11,783 bases of DNA from an uncultured Holosporaceae bacterium (GTDB lineage Bacteria; Pseudomonadota; Alphaproteobacteria; CAISOG01), in NCBI GenBank assembly GCA_903887035.1, contig CAISOG010000239.1, forward strand, positions 1 through 11,783, given 5' to 3'. The translations under genes and the position numbers were made by a program. Below, in pieces: positions 1 through 5,541 of the stretch. How positions within the stretch are numbered: position 1 is the stretch's first letter; every line of letters starts with the position of its first letter. Below the pieces are notes generated by a model. The model did not search any database, was not told the origin of the DNA, and worked only from the letters and a program-made list of their open reading frames with translations.

Positions 1-161
1 ACCTTAGCCGCCGTTTGGCCAGCCGCCAGGATGAATTGATGGCGTTGCGCGGCCAACCGCTGTCGGCGATTGTCACCTTTCAACTCAGCGATACCCCCCG
101 CGGCATGCGCGCCTATCTATCCTTTGAGGATGTGATGTTGGACACCCAAAACGGTTTGTAA
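1..161 (+). CDS. 3' end of an unrecognised gene (partial)
   Basis: An open frame enters from the left edge (first full codon at 3) and ends at TAA 159-161, giving about 52 C-terminal residues. The tail reads ...QDELMALRGQPLSAIV..., then ...SDTPRGMRAYLSFEDV.... I do not recognise the family; it looks like an ordinary soluble alpha/beta tail with no membrane segment. Part of it (22-49) is repeated exactly at 1201-1228 in the same reading frame, where the copy is broken by a stop codon. This argues that the frame is a real gene whose 3' end was once duplicated. The next gene on the same strand starts 39 nt downstream. Confidence 0.6.
   Translation, partial: LSRRLASRQDELMALRGQPLSAIVTFQLSDTPRGMRAYLSFEDVMLDTQNGL
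22..49 (+). repeat. Direct repeat, left copy (28 bp exact)
   Basis: A 28-bp stretch inside the upstream gene is identical to 1201-1228, an offset of 1179 nt (a multiple of 3). Similarity continues past the exact part with four C-to-T differences and then fades. The pair brackets the Sel1 and nuclease genes. Confidence 0.85.
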
Positions 162-187
162 TATGCTGACCACAATCGCTTTTTTTT

Positions 188-194
188 AGGAGGT
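188..194 (+). promoter_or_regulatory. Strong Shine-Dalgarno of the Sel1 gene
   Basis: AGGAGGT lies six nucleotides before the ATG at 201 and is close to the ideal anti-16S complement. It fixes the start of the Sel1-repeat gene and predicts efficient translation. It directly follows a run of eight T (180-187). No hairpin precedes the T run, so I do not call a terminator there. Confidence 0.8.
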
Positions 195-200
195 CACGCC

Positions 201-611
201 ATGAAACGCACGATTAAAGACCAGCCCACCACCAATGATTTGCCGAACCTTATTAAGGTCGCTGAGCAGGGTGATGCTGAGGCGCAATACCAGCTTGCTA
301 GGATGTATAATAAAGGAGAAGGGGTAACGCGGGATTATGGTCAGGCGGTGGCCTGGTGCCGCAAGGCCGCTGAACAGGGGCATGAAGAGGCGCAATACAA
401 TCTTGCTGAGATGTATCGTGAAGGAAAGGGGGTAACGCGGGATTACGAAGCCGCCTATGGCTGGTATGCTCGATCGGCCGCGCACGCGCAAGGGAATGTG
501 GTGGCCACTTTATCCCTTGACGAGCTGGAAAAAAAGCTAACCCCCGAACAAATTGCACGGGTGCAAAAGATGTTGTCGGAGCAGGCTAAAGACGCGCCCA
601 AAACTCCCTAG
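201..611 (+). CDS. Small Sel1-repeat protein
   Basis: This is a 136-residue protein with two consecutive 36-residue Sel1 (TPR-like) repeats, about residues 26-61 (AEAQYQLARMYNKGEGV...) and 62-97 (EEAQYNLAEMYREGKGV...). Each shows the usual A..G...A.Y.LA.MY..G.GV..D...A..W pattern. A charged, helical tail of about 40 residues follows. Sel1 repeats form alpha-solenoids that bind other proteins; no enzyme function is expected. I see no signal peptide or membrane segment, so it is probably cytoplasmic. The start is set by the AGGAGGT at 188-194. The nuclease gene begins 26 nt after the stop and is probably co-transcribed. The partner protein is unknown. Confidence in the family is high, in any role low. 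Confidence 0.85.
   Translation: MKRTIKDQPTTNDLPNLIKVAEQGDAEAQYQLARMYNKGEGVTRDYGQAVAWCRKAAEQGHEEAQYNLAEMYREGKGVTRDYEAAYGWYARSAAHAQGNVVATLSLDELEKKLTPEQIARVQKMLSEQAKDAPKTP
279..445 (+). repeat. Two 108-bp Sel1-coding tandem units
   Basis: The two Sel1 repeats are still similar as DNA at an offset of 108 nt: GAGGCGCAATAC occurs at 279 and 387, and a 17-bp match starting GGGGTAACGCGG occurs at 321 and 429. This points to a fairly recent internal duplication. Confidence 0.7.
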
Positions 612-637
612 CAAAAACTATAGAATAATGAGAATGC

Positions 638-1183
638 ATGCGCCGTCTGTTACCCCTGATGTTGGCCATCGGCCTGTTGATGGCGCCGCCATCGTCATGG
701 GCGCGGCAATACACGCAAACGGCCTTTGCCCCATCGCCCAAAACGACCGCCCTGATCACCCGCAACATTGGTCAGGCCGAAAAAACCATCCGCATTGCCG
801 CCTATTCCTTTACCTCGCAACCGATTGCCGATGCCCTAATCAAAGCCCATCAAAAGGGGGTGGATGTTAAGGCGGTGGTTGATAAGACTCAGGCCAATCC
901 GCGTACACATTCCATCGTGTCACGATTGGTTCATGCGGGAATCCTGGTCAGGGTGGATAGGAAACATTCGATCATGCACAACAAATACATCGTGATCGAT
1001 AACCGCACCATCCAAACGGGCAGCTTTAACTATACCGCCAACGCCGAAAAGCGTAATGCCGAAAACGTCATGGTGATTCGAAACAACCCCGCCTTGGCCG
1101 AAAAATACCTGAAAAACTGGCAAAAGTTGTGGGATGAATCCGAAAACTATATTGCCAATGATAACGCGCCCAACCTCAGATAA
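638..1183 (+). CDS. nuc: Secreted single-HKD nuclease, PLD superfamily (Nuc-like)
   Basis: This 181-residue protein matches the bacterial Nuc endonuclease branch of the phospholipase D superfamily in size and motifs. These enzymes carry one HKD motif, act as dimers and hydrolyse DNA phosphodiester bonds, usually in the periplasm. Residues 1-22 form a signal peptide (RR, a hydrophobic core, SSWA then RQ). The HKD motif is complete: H114, K116, D121, then G128-S129 and N131 (SFNYT), followed by the family's RNAEN segment near 139-143. The ATG at 638 is favoured because the signal peptide begins at once; no strong Shine-Dalgarno is visible, so translation may depend on the Sel1 gene 26 nt upstream. 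Homologues are common on conjugative plasmids such as pKM101, which fits the accessory setting. DNase specificity is inferred from the family. Confidence 0.88.
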   Translation: MRRLLPLMLAIGLLMAPPSSWARQYTQTAFAPSPKTTALITRNIGQAEKTIRIAAYSFTSQPIADALIKAHQKGVDVKAVVDKTQANPRTHSIVSRLVHAGILVRVDRKHSIMHNKYIVIDNRTIQTGSFNYTANAEKRNAENVMVIRNNPALAEKYLKNWQKLWDESENYIANDNAPNLR

Positions 1184-1187
1184 GCCC

Positions 1188-1241
1188 GCCCCTTTTGCCC
1201 GCCGCCAGGATGAATTGATGGCGTTGCGTGGTTAATCGCTG
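1188..1241 (+). pseudogene. Decayed duplicate of the upstream gene's 3' region
   Basis: Between the nuclease stop and the toxin gene lies a copy of part of the gene that ends at 161. Positions 1201-1228 are identical to 22-49. In the same frame, the next changes are CGC to CGT, GGC to GGT, CAA to TAA and CCG to TCG, all C-to-T, and one creates a stop. Similarity before 1201 is weak and gapped, and after about 1241 it is lost. The rest of the 1184-1255 gap shows no terminator hairpin. Confidence 0.6.
1201..1228 (+). repeat. Direct repeat, right copy (28 bp exact)
   Basis: This is identical to 22-49. The two copies bracket 1.15 kb containing the Sel1 gene and the HKD nuclease gene. Confidence 0.85.
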
Positions 1242-1255
1242 ATGCCAGATTAAAC

Positions 1256-1621
1256 CTATTGCGTAGATGAACTTAAATAACTGTTCTGCAATATCTCTCG
1301 TTCAAAAATTGCCGCACTCTGCCTGATGATATTTGGAACATCCCGGCTTTGCCTCAACACATCGACAATATGCACGCCATCCCGCAATGGCAAAAAAATG
1401 ACAAAATGTTCCCTGATGGGATGGATGCCAAGACCACTATCCCCCGTTAACTCTTTGCGTGCTGGCAAGCTGGCATAGTGATCAGCTATATATTGAAAGG
1501 CTTTGTCTAAGTCCTCAAAATATTTCTTGGTAATAGCTTGCCCAAATCGGGCGATTGACCATCGCTTGTGCTCACGCAAATGAGAGACGGCAATCGAGGA
1601 CAAAAAGTAACGCCGAGGCAA
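1256..1621 (-). CDS. parE: ParE/RelE-family toxin
   Basis: This 121-residue protein has the ParE-like layout: a short beta strand (RRYFLSSIAV), two helices (HLREHKRW..ARFGQAI and YFEDLDKAFQYIADH), then the beta sheet with PIREHFVIFLPL and DGVHIVDVLRQSRD near the end. ParE toxins inhibit DNA gyrase, while RelE relatives cut mRNA on the ribosome; the sequence favours ParE because of the paired ParD-like gene. The start is a TTG at 1621. It is supported by GAGG in the last codons of the antitoxin gene, nine nucleotides upstream, so the two genes are translationally linked (5 nt apart). The tail after SRDV is about 25 residues longer than in most ParE proteins. It is convergent with the nuclease gene. 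Exact target not provable here. Confidence 0.82.
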   Translation of the reverse strand: MPRRYFLSSIAVSHLREHKRWSIARFGQAITKKYFEDLDKAFQYIADHYASLPARKELTGDSGLGIHPIREHFVIFLPLRDGVHIVDVLRQSRDVPNIIRQSAAIFEREILQNSYLSSSTQ

Positions 1622-1626
1622 AACGA

Positions 1627-1851
1627 CTATTCCTCGTTAAAAATATCCATGGCGGTGATTTTAATCGACTGCCCCTGCCCGATTTCCCGCAACCCCTGCA
1701 CAATTCCATCAGTGATTCGTTGTGCACGATCCCGTCTGATAAGATCGCGTACATACTCGCTGGGGGTGGCATAGACATCATCATCGCTGGCGCGCTCATC
1801 CACATAGCGGCGCAGCTCAGCAGTTAATTGAATGTTTAGACTGTTGGCCAT
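1627..1851 (-). CDS. parD: ParD-like antitoxin
   Basis: This 74-residue protein begins MANSLNIQLTAELRRYVDE and continues with ATPSEYVRDLIRRD, the ribbon-helix-helix signature of ParD antitoxins. The N-terminal half should dimerise and bind the operator; the acidic C-terminal tail (...MDIFNEE) should wrap the toxin. I chose ATG 1851 over an in-frame ATG at 1878 because ParD proteins usually start at MAN/MA with the strand straight after. AAGGG lies about eight nucleotides upstream of 1851, and the predicted promoter leaves almost no leader for 1878. It is followed 5 nt later by the toxin. Such operons are normally self-repressed by the antitoxin or the complex. Confidence 0.83.
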   Translation of the reverse strand: MANSLNIQLTAELRRYVDERASDDDVYATPSEYVRDLIRRDRAQRITDGIVQGLREIGQGQSIKITAMDIFNEE

Positions 1852-1888
1852 GATAAAAACCCTTGTCGGAAATGACACCTAATGCTCA

Positions 1889-1918
1889 ACCATACCACAT
1901 AATGCCAATAAATGGCAA
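1889..1918 (-). promoter_or_regulatory. Candidate toxin-antitoxin promoter with operator
   Basis: On the minus strand a -35-like TTGCCA (1918-1913) is followed after 18 nt by TATGGT (1894-1889), placing the start point about 30 nt before the antitoxin ATG at 1851. An inverted repeat, TGCCA-N5-TGGCA at 1903-1917, overlaps the -35 box and is a fitting site for the ribbon-helix-helix antitoxin. The boxes are imperfect, so this is tentative. Confidence 0.4.
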
Positions 1919-2003
1919 TATACGTCAGAAACCAGTTTGAATTTGATACGCCATCGATGCTGGCCGCCTCACCAGCCGCCAATCATGCAATCATCGAAGA
2001 ACG

Positions 2004-2699
2004 CTAAGGTTGCAGCAGCAGGGTGCGGAGGGCGTTGGTGCCGGCCTGGTCAAACGACCCCTCCTGCACGATGGCGCGGCCGGTTGCGCCCGAACCGTAA
2101 TAGGCGGTGTTCCAATCTTCTTTAGCCTGAATGGTAACACCGCTCAGCGCGCCGCCGCCAAACAGGCCACGGTTGCGGCTGTAGACATACACATCGGGCT
2201 TAAACCCGCCCGCAAAGGCGGTGCCCCGCCCGCCGCCAACGGGGCCAAAGGCGACGTTCATATCGGCGCCGAACTTAAAATTGTTCGATAAAATCGCGTC
2301 TAAGGCGTTGTCGTTCATGATGATGAAAATCACCTGGCTGGATTCCAGCCCCAGTTGCAACCCGACACTGCCCCCCGCCAGGGTGTAAACCGCAGGCGGA
2401 CTCCAGGTGCCCGCGGTGGTTTTGGCCAACAGCACGCCGCGCCCCCCCTCAGCCCCCAAAATCAGGCCGCCACGAAAATGACTGGGCACGATCAACACCG
2501 CCTTTGCCTCCCGCAGAACCGAACTGCTGTTGCCTAGGCGATTTTCCTTAAGGATGGTGTTGGCGGTGCTGGCGGCACGATCCACCAGCTCCTGCACCTC
2601 AAAAGCGCGGCTGGCGGGGGTATCGGCGGCGCAGCCAATCAGGCCAAGAAAACTTAGGGCGATTAGGCTTAACAGCGAGGGGAAGTGCCGTTGCCGCAT
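2004..2699 (-). CDS. SYLF/Ysc84-domain lipoprotein
   Basis: This 231-residue protein has a lipoprotein signal: a hydrophobic stretch about 8-20 and lipobox LIGC with C23 as the predicted lipidated residue. Position 24 is Ala, which favours the outer membrane in Gram-negatives. The mature part is a SYLF (Ysc84) domain: VLREAKAVLIVPS (61-73), GLILGAEGGRGVLL (78-91), YTLAGGSVGLQLG (105-117) and GADMNVAFGPVG (144-155), ending in a GxG-rich part and KEDWNTAYYGS. SYLF domains bind phosphoinositides in eukaryotes; the bacterial role is not well defined and an envelope or lipid role is only inferred. The start lies 3 nt after the CobS-like stop on the same strand, so the two form one transcript, probably coupled. 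No clear terminator was seen in 1936-2003. Confidence 0.87.
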   Translation of the reverse strand: MRQRHFPSLLSLIALSFLGLIGCAADTPASRAFEVQELVDRAASTANTILKENRLGNSSSVLREAKAVLIVPSHFRGGLILGAEGGRGVLLAKTTAGTWSPPAVYTLAGGSVGLQLGLESSQVIFIIMNDNALDAILSNNFKFGADMNVAFGPVGGGRGTAFAGGFKPDVYVYSRNRGLFGGGALSGVTIQAKEDWNTAYYGSGATGRAIVQEGSFDQAGTNALRTLLLQP

Positions 2700-2702
2700 C
2701 GC

Positions 2703-3482
2703 CTACCGCACGATGACCACGGTTAAAATAATGGCCAGCTCCGCCACCATTTGCACCGCGCCCAACACCCCCTCACGGAAACTGTCGCCATGGGTTTTCA
2801 GCAACCAAAGGGCGGTGACGGCTGATACGCCAATCCCAACAAACAGCGCGCTTAGCCCCGCGGTGACCCCACCACACAGCAACAGCACCACCACCCCAAT
2901 CGTTAAGGCCTGGATGCTGACCGCACGGCTGGGCACATCCCAATCGCGGTTATTCTTGGCGGAAAATTCGGCCAAGATCATCGGCATAATGGCACGCGCC
3001 CCCGTGGTCGCGCTGATCCAGGCGGCGGCGGCATGTTCGGGGGTAATCGCCACCCCCAGCGCTGCCACCCGCACGCCAACGGTTAAAATTAGCACCAACA
3101 CGCCCGCCGCGCTTAACGGTTGCGATAAATCGCGAGCGTAATCAATTTTGGAACCGGCAGGTTGCAAAAAATTGGCCAAATGCATTTCCGCCGCGCCGCG
3201 GGTAAACAGCACCACCAACGCCAGAATCAGCCAGGCAATCAAGCCAGGCGGCATGTTGATCATGCCCGCAATCGCCAGCAGTAGGGCGCCGCCCAGACCG
3301 ATGCTAAGGCCGACCAGCGGATAGGCACGCAGGCTGCGTCCCGCCTCCACCGCCTCATCCGCTCCTTCGGTTGCGCCAAAAGGGGGCGTCCAGATGGTTT
3401 GCTCAACAAAGGCACGGCGAATATCGACCAGCCATTCATCGGCTGCACGCAGCAGATTAAAATTGTTTGCGCTGTCGGTCAT
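2703..3482 (-). CDS. cobS: CobS-family membrane protein with degenerate active-site motifs
   Basis: This 259-residue integral membrane protein has about seven hydrophobic segments (roughly 55-73, 79-95, 124-145, 150-170, 188-205, 207-226, 240-257). Order and wording follow CobS, adenosylcobinamide-GDP ribazoletransferase of cobalamin biosynthesis: DIRRAFVEQTIWTPPF (20-35), AYPLVGLSIGLGGALL (53-68), ARDLSQPLSAAGVLVL (116-131) and, most telling, GVLGAVQMVAELAIIL (238-253). The family's acidic motif (H-x-D-G-L-A-D-x-x-D-G) reads AEMHLANFLQPA here, and the TGD before the last helix reads REG. Catalysis as in CobS is therefore doubtful. The start is ATG 3482, with AGGA about 10 nt upstream. No other cobalamin genes are in view; the partner is the SYLF lipoprotein. 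Fold assignment is fairly sure; function is open. Confidence 0.7.
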   Translation of the reverse strand: MTDSANNFNLLRAADEWLVDIRRAFVEQTIWTPPFGATEGADEAVEAGRSLRAYPLVGLSIGLGGALLLAIAGMINMPPGLIAWLILALVVLFTRGAAEMHLANFLQPAGSKIDYARDLSQPLSAAGVLVLILTVGVRVAALGVAITPEHAAAAWISATTGARAIMPMILAEFSAKNNRDWDVPSRAVSIQALTIGVVVLLLCGGVTAGLSALFVGIGVSAVTALWLLKTHGDSFREGVLGAVQMVAELAIILTVVIVR

Positions 3483-3567
3483 CGGTTGTTTTCCTGCGGA
3501 TCGGGGTAACCGGATAACGCCTCGCCAGCCAAATGAATGTTGCCACCCATGCCAACCAACTTATCGT

Positions 3568-3596
3568 TTGGCAGATTCTATCCTAGAATTTATAAC
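3568..3596 (+). promoter_or_regulatory. Sigma70-like promoter for the smr-EAL-pdxJ-acpS-lepB run
   Basis: TTGGCA at 3568-3573 and TATAAC at 3591-3596 are separated by exactly 17 nt, each close to consensus. The predicted start point is near 3603, about 50 nt before the GTG of smr. It lies in the 170-nt gap between the divergent CobS-like gene and smr. I found no equally good promoter for the minus strand. Confidence 0.6.
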
Positions 3597-3604
3597 GATT
3601 CTAG
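3574..3604. promoter_or_regulatory. Palindromic operator-like cluster over the promoter
   Basis: Three half-sites occur in a row: GATTCTA at 3574-3580, the inverse TAGAAT at 3584-3589, and GATTCTAG at 3597-3604. The first two form the palindrome ATTCTA-TCC-TAGAAT within the -35/-10 spacer. The second and third form CTAGAAT-N8-ATTCTAG across the -10 box and the predicted start point. Such positions are typical of repressor sites. The regulator is not identifiable. Confidence 0.5.
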
Positions 3605-3652
3605 CCCCCTGTTGTTCCCATCCATTGCATCCATGATTGTTGGCCGAAATCC

Positions 3653-4294
3653 GTGACCGCTAAGCCCCCCCTGCCACCCTATTTGCGGATGCCGACTAAG
3701 CCTGGCGAAGCGCGTAAGGAGGAGGATTGGCAAAGTTTTTTGCAGCAGGTAAAGCCCCTGTCCGCCAGCAAACGATTGAATCGGGTGATGCCCAGTCAGC
3801 CCGCAAAGCCTGCGGCAGGGGTAGGCACGGCGAAGCCTTTGCATCCGCATGCGCTGGCCAACCCGCTGCAATCGCCACCCGCTTTTGGCATAGGCTCTGC
3901 GGCTAGTCTGCCCGCCTGCCCCAAACCCACCGATCGGCTGCGCGATATTGATCGCCGCAATTGGGTAAAGCTGAAACGGGGGGAATGGCCAATGGATATG
4001 ACCATCGATCTGCATGGTTGCACCCTGGAATCCGCCCATCAGCAGTTGGTGCAGCGGCTTTGTGACGCCTGGCAGATGCATTATCGTTGCGTGCTGGTGG
4101 TGACAGGAATGGGCAGGCGTTCGCCCAGTGGGATTGGCGCCATCAAACAGTCTTTGCCGATTTGGATTCAGGAATCCCCCCTGGCGGATAAGGTTTTGGC
4201 CTATTGTCCCGCGCAACCCCATCATGGCGGGGCGGGAGCCGTCTATCTGTTGTTGCGTCGGCAACGCTTGCCTAGAACGGAACCAAATGATTAG
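3653..4294 (+). CDS. Smr-domain protein
   Basis: This 213-residue protein has a C-terminal Smr (small MutS-related) domain, about residues 115-203. It carries DLHG at 119-122, LVVTGMGR near 148-155 and HHGGAGAVYLLLRR at 190-203. The LDxHG and T-G-x-G motifs are those linked with nicking or RNA-cleaving activity in some Smr proteins; the cellular role of these alphaproteobacterial stand-alone Smr proteins is unclear. The segment before the domain (DRRNWVKLKRGEWPMD) is typical of the proteobacterial family. Residues about 45-95 are low in complexity, rich in Pro and Ala, and probably a disordered linker. The start is uncertain: GTG 3653 gives the longest frame, while ATG 3689 (MPTKPGEARKEED) resembles the usual N-terminus. 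Neither has a clear Shine-Dalgarno. It is first in the plus-strand operon, 9 nt before the EAL-like gene. Confidence 0.85.
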   Translation: MTAKPPLPPYLRMPTKPGEARKEEDWQSFLQQVKPLSASKRLNRVMPSQPAKPAAGVGTAKPLHPHALANPLQSPPAFGIGSAASLPACPKPTDRLRDIDRRNWVKLKRGEWPMDMTIDLHGCTLESAHQQLVQRLCDAWQMHYRCVLVVTGMGRRSPSGIGAIKQSLPIWIQESPLADKVLAYCPAQPHHGGAGAVYLLLRRQRLPRTEPND

Positions 4295-4303
4295 ATTGGT
4301 TTT

Positions 4304-5530
4304 ATGAAGCCCAATACCGAAACATCGCTGTTAGAAGCCATCGAACGCCTGCAACAGGCGCCCGCCCCCTTTGGTGCTGTTTTGCTGCGCTATTCCCTGG
4401 TACCGCCATCGCCGCGGCGCGCCCAGTTTGTGCAGGTGGCCGCCCATGCCTTTAGCAATTTTACCTATAAGCTGGCGGGGGCAACCTTTCCGCAAAAAAA
4501 CTTTGATTGCTTCTTCTTTTTTCCGCTTGCCAGCCAGGCCAAGGTGCAGGAAGCGGTGCAAAAGCTGCGCACCCTTTTTAGTGATGAGGGGATGTTTGAG
4601 GAAGATGGGGTGTTGCAACCCTTTGATTCATGGTTTGAGGTGGTGCGCGATGCGGAGGAGTTGGCGCGGATGGCGCGGCGTTACCAGGATCTTGCCGCCA
4701 CTCTGCAGGCTGAATCTGGTAAGTCTGCCGCTGATGGTGCATGGATGTCATCCAAAGTGATCACCATGGATCTGGATTCCAAAAGCCTTAGCAAGATTGT
4801 CGATCTGCTGGCCAACGTCAAACTGGCGCATTTTGTTCAGCGGCAACCCGTGTGCGCGGTTGGCTTTAATCAGCCAGTGCAGGCTGTGTTTGAGGAATGC
4901 TATGTTTCCTTTCAAGATTTACAGGCATCCGTTTGCCCGACGATCAACATTTACGCCGATAAATGGTTGTTTCAGTATTTGACCAATACCGTTGATAAAC
5001 GCATGCTTAGCATGGCTATGGAGGATTTGGCCGCATTTACCAAAACGCCTGTTAGCATGAATTTGAATGTCGAAACCCTGCTTTCTAAGCAATTTTTGGA
5101 ATTTGACCGACAGATGACCCAACTGGCCATTCCCCGTGGTCGGGTAGTCATAGAGTTGCAGCGGATTGATATTTTTAGCGATTTTGGTGGTTTCAGCTTT
5201 GCCCGCGATTACTTGTTAGAGCGTGGGTACACGATCTGCGTGGATGGCATGACCCATCAATCCCTGCAATTTATTGATCGCAACCAGTTGAAGGTTGATT
5301 TTGTTAAGATGATTTGGTCTCCTGAGCTGACCGACGGTCTGCCCGCCAGAAAACTGGCCGAGATGAAAGAGCTGGTTAAGCGGATCGGCACCGCGCGGCT
5401 TATTCTGACCCGTTGTGATAACGATACCGCCCTACGTTTTGGCCGATCCGCCGGCATTTCCCTGTTCCAAGGGCGTTATTTTGATCAGCGTTTGCGGGTG
5501 CAAAAAATAACCGACAGCGACAGTTATTAG
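4304..5530 (+). CDS. Degenerate EAL-domain protein, possibly GGDEF-EAL derived
   Basis: This 408-residue soluble protein has a C-terminal half (about 175-395) that follows the EAL barrel: NIYADKWLFQYLTNTV (215-230), SMNLN (251-255), VVIELQRIDIF (281-291), LKVDFVKM (329-336) and ISLFQGRYFD (385-394). EAL enzymes break down cyclic-di-GMP, but key metal ligands look lost: the EAL triplet is replaced in FEECYVSF, and DDFG by CVDGM. The lysine (K330), one Asn (N253), one Glu (E284) and the QG pair remain. Residues 22-95 show a beta-alpha-beta-beta-alpha pattern like a worn-out GGDEF domain with QKNFD at the turn; this part is inference. No membrane segment or signal peptide. It may bind nucleotide or a protein partner rather than act as an enzyme. 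It sits 9 nt after smr and 11 nt before pdxJ. Confidence 0.72.
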   Translation: MKPNTETSLLEAIERLQQAPAPFGAVLLRYSLVPPSPRRAQFVQVAAHAFSNFTYKLAGATFPQKNFDCFFFFPLASQAKVQEAVQKLRTLFSDEGMFEEDGVLQPFDSWFEVVRDAEELARMARRYQDLAATLQAESGKSAADGAWMSSKVITMDLDSKSLSKIVDLLANVKLAHFVQRQPVCAVGFNQPVQAVFEECYVSFQDLQASVCPTINIYADKWLFQYLTNTVDKRMLSMAMEDLAAFTKTPVSMNLNVETLLSKQFLEFDRQMTQLAIPRGRVVIELQRIDIFSDFGGFSFARDYLLERGYTICVDGMTHQSLQFIDRNQLKVDFVKMIWSPELTDGLPARKLAEMKELVKRIGTARLILTRCDNDTALRFGRSAGISLFQGRYFDQRLRVQKITDSDSY

Positions 5531-5541
5531 GTGGGCTGTGG

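Noticed and set aside
171..187. T8 run before the Sel1 gene as a terminator for the upstream gene
   Set aside because: No GC-rich hairpin precedes the T run; it more likely serves as an open leader in front of the ribosome site.
186..558. Minus-strand frames with repeated segments opposite the Sel1 gene
   Set aside because: The apparent repeats are only the antisense reading of the two Sel1 units.
1968..1985. Inverted repeat GCTGG-N8-CCAGC after the SYLF gene as a terminator
   Set aside because: The stem is only five base pairs and no T run follows on either strand.
3590..4264. Minus-strand open frame (224 codons) opposite smr
   Set aside because: It would overlap both the predicted promoter and the Smr domain gene, and its translation shows no known motif.
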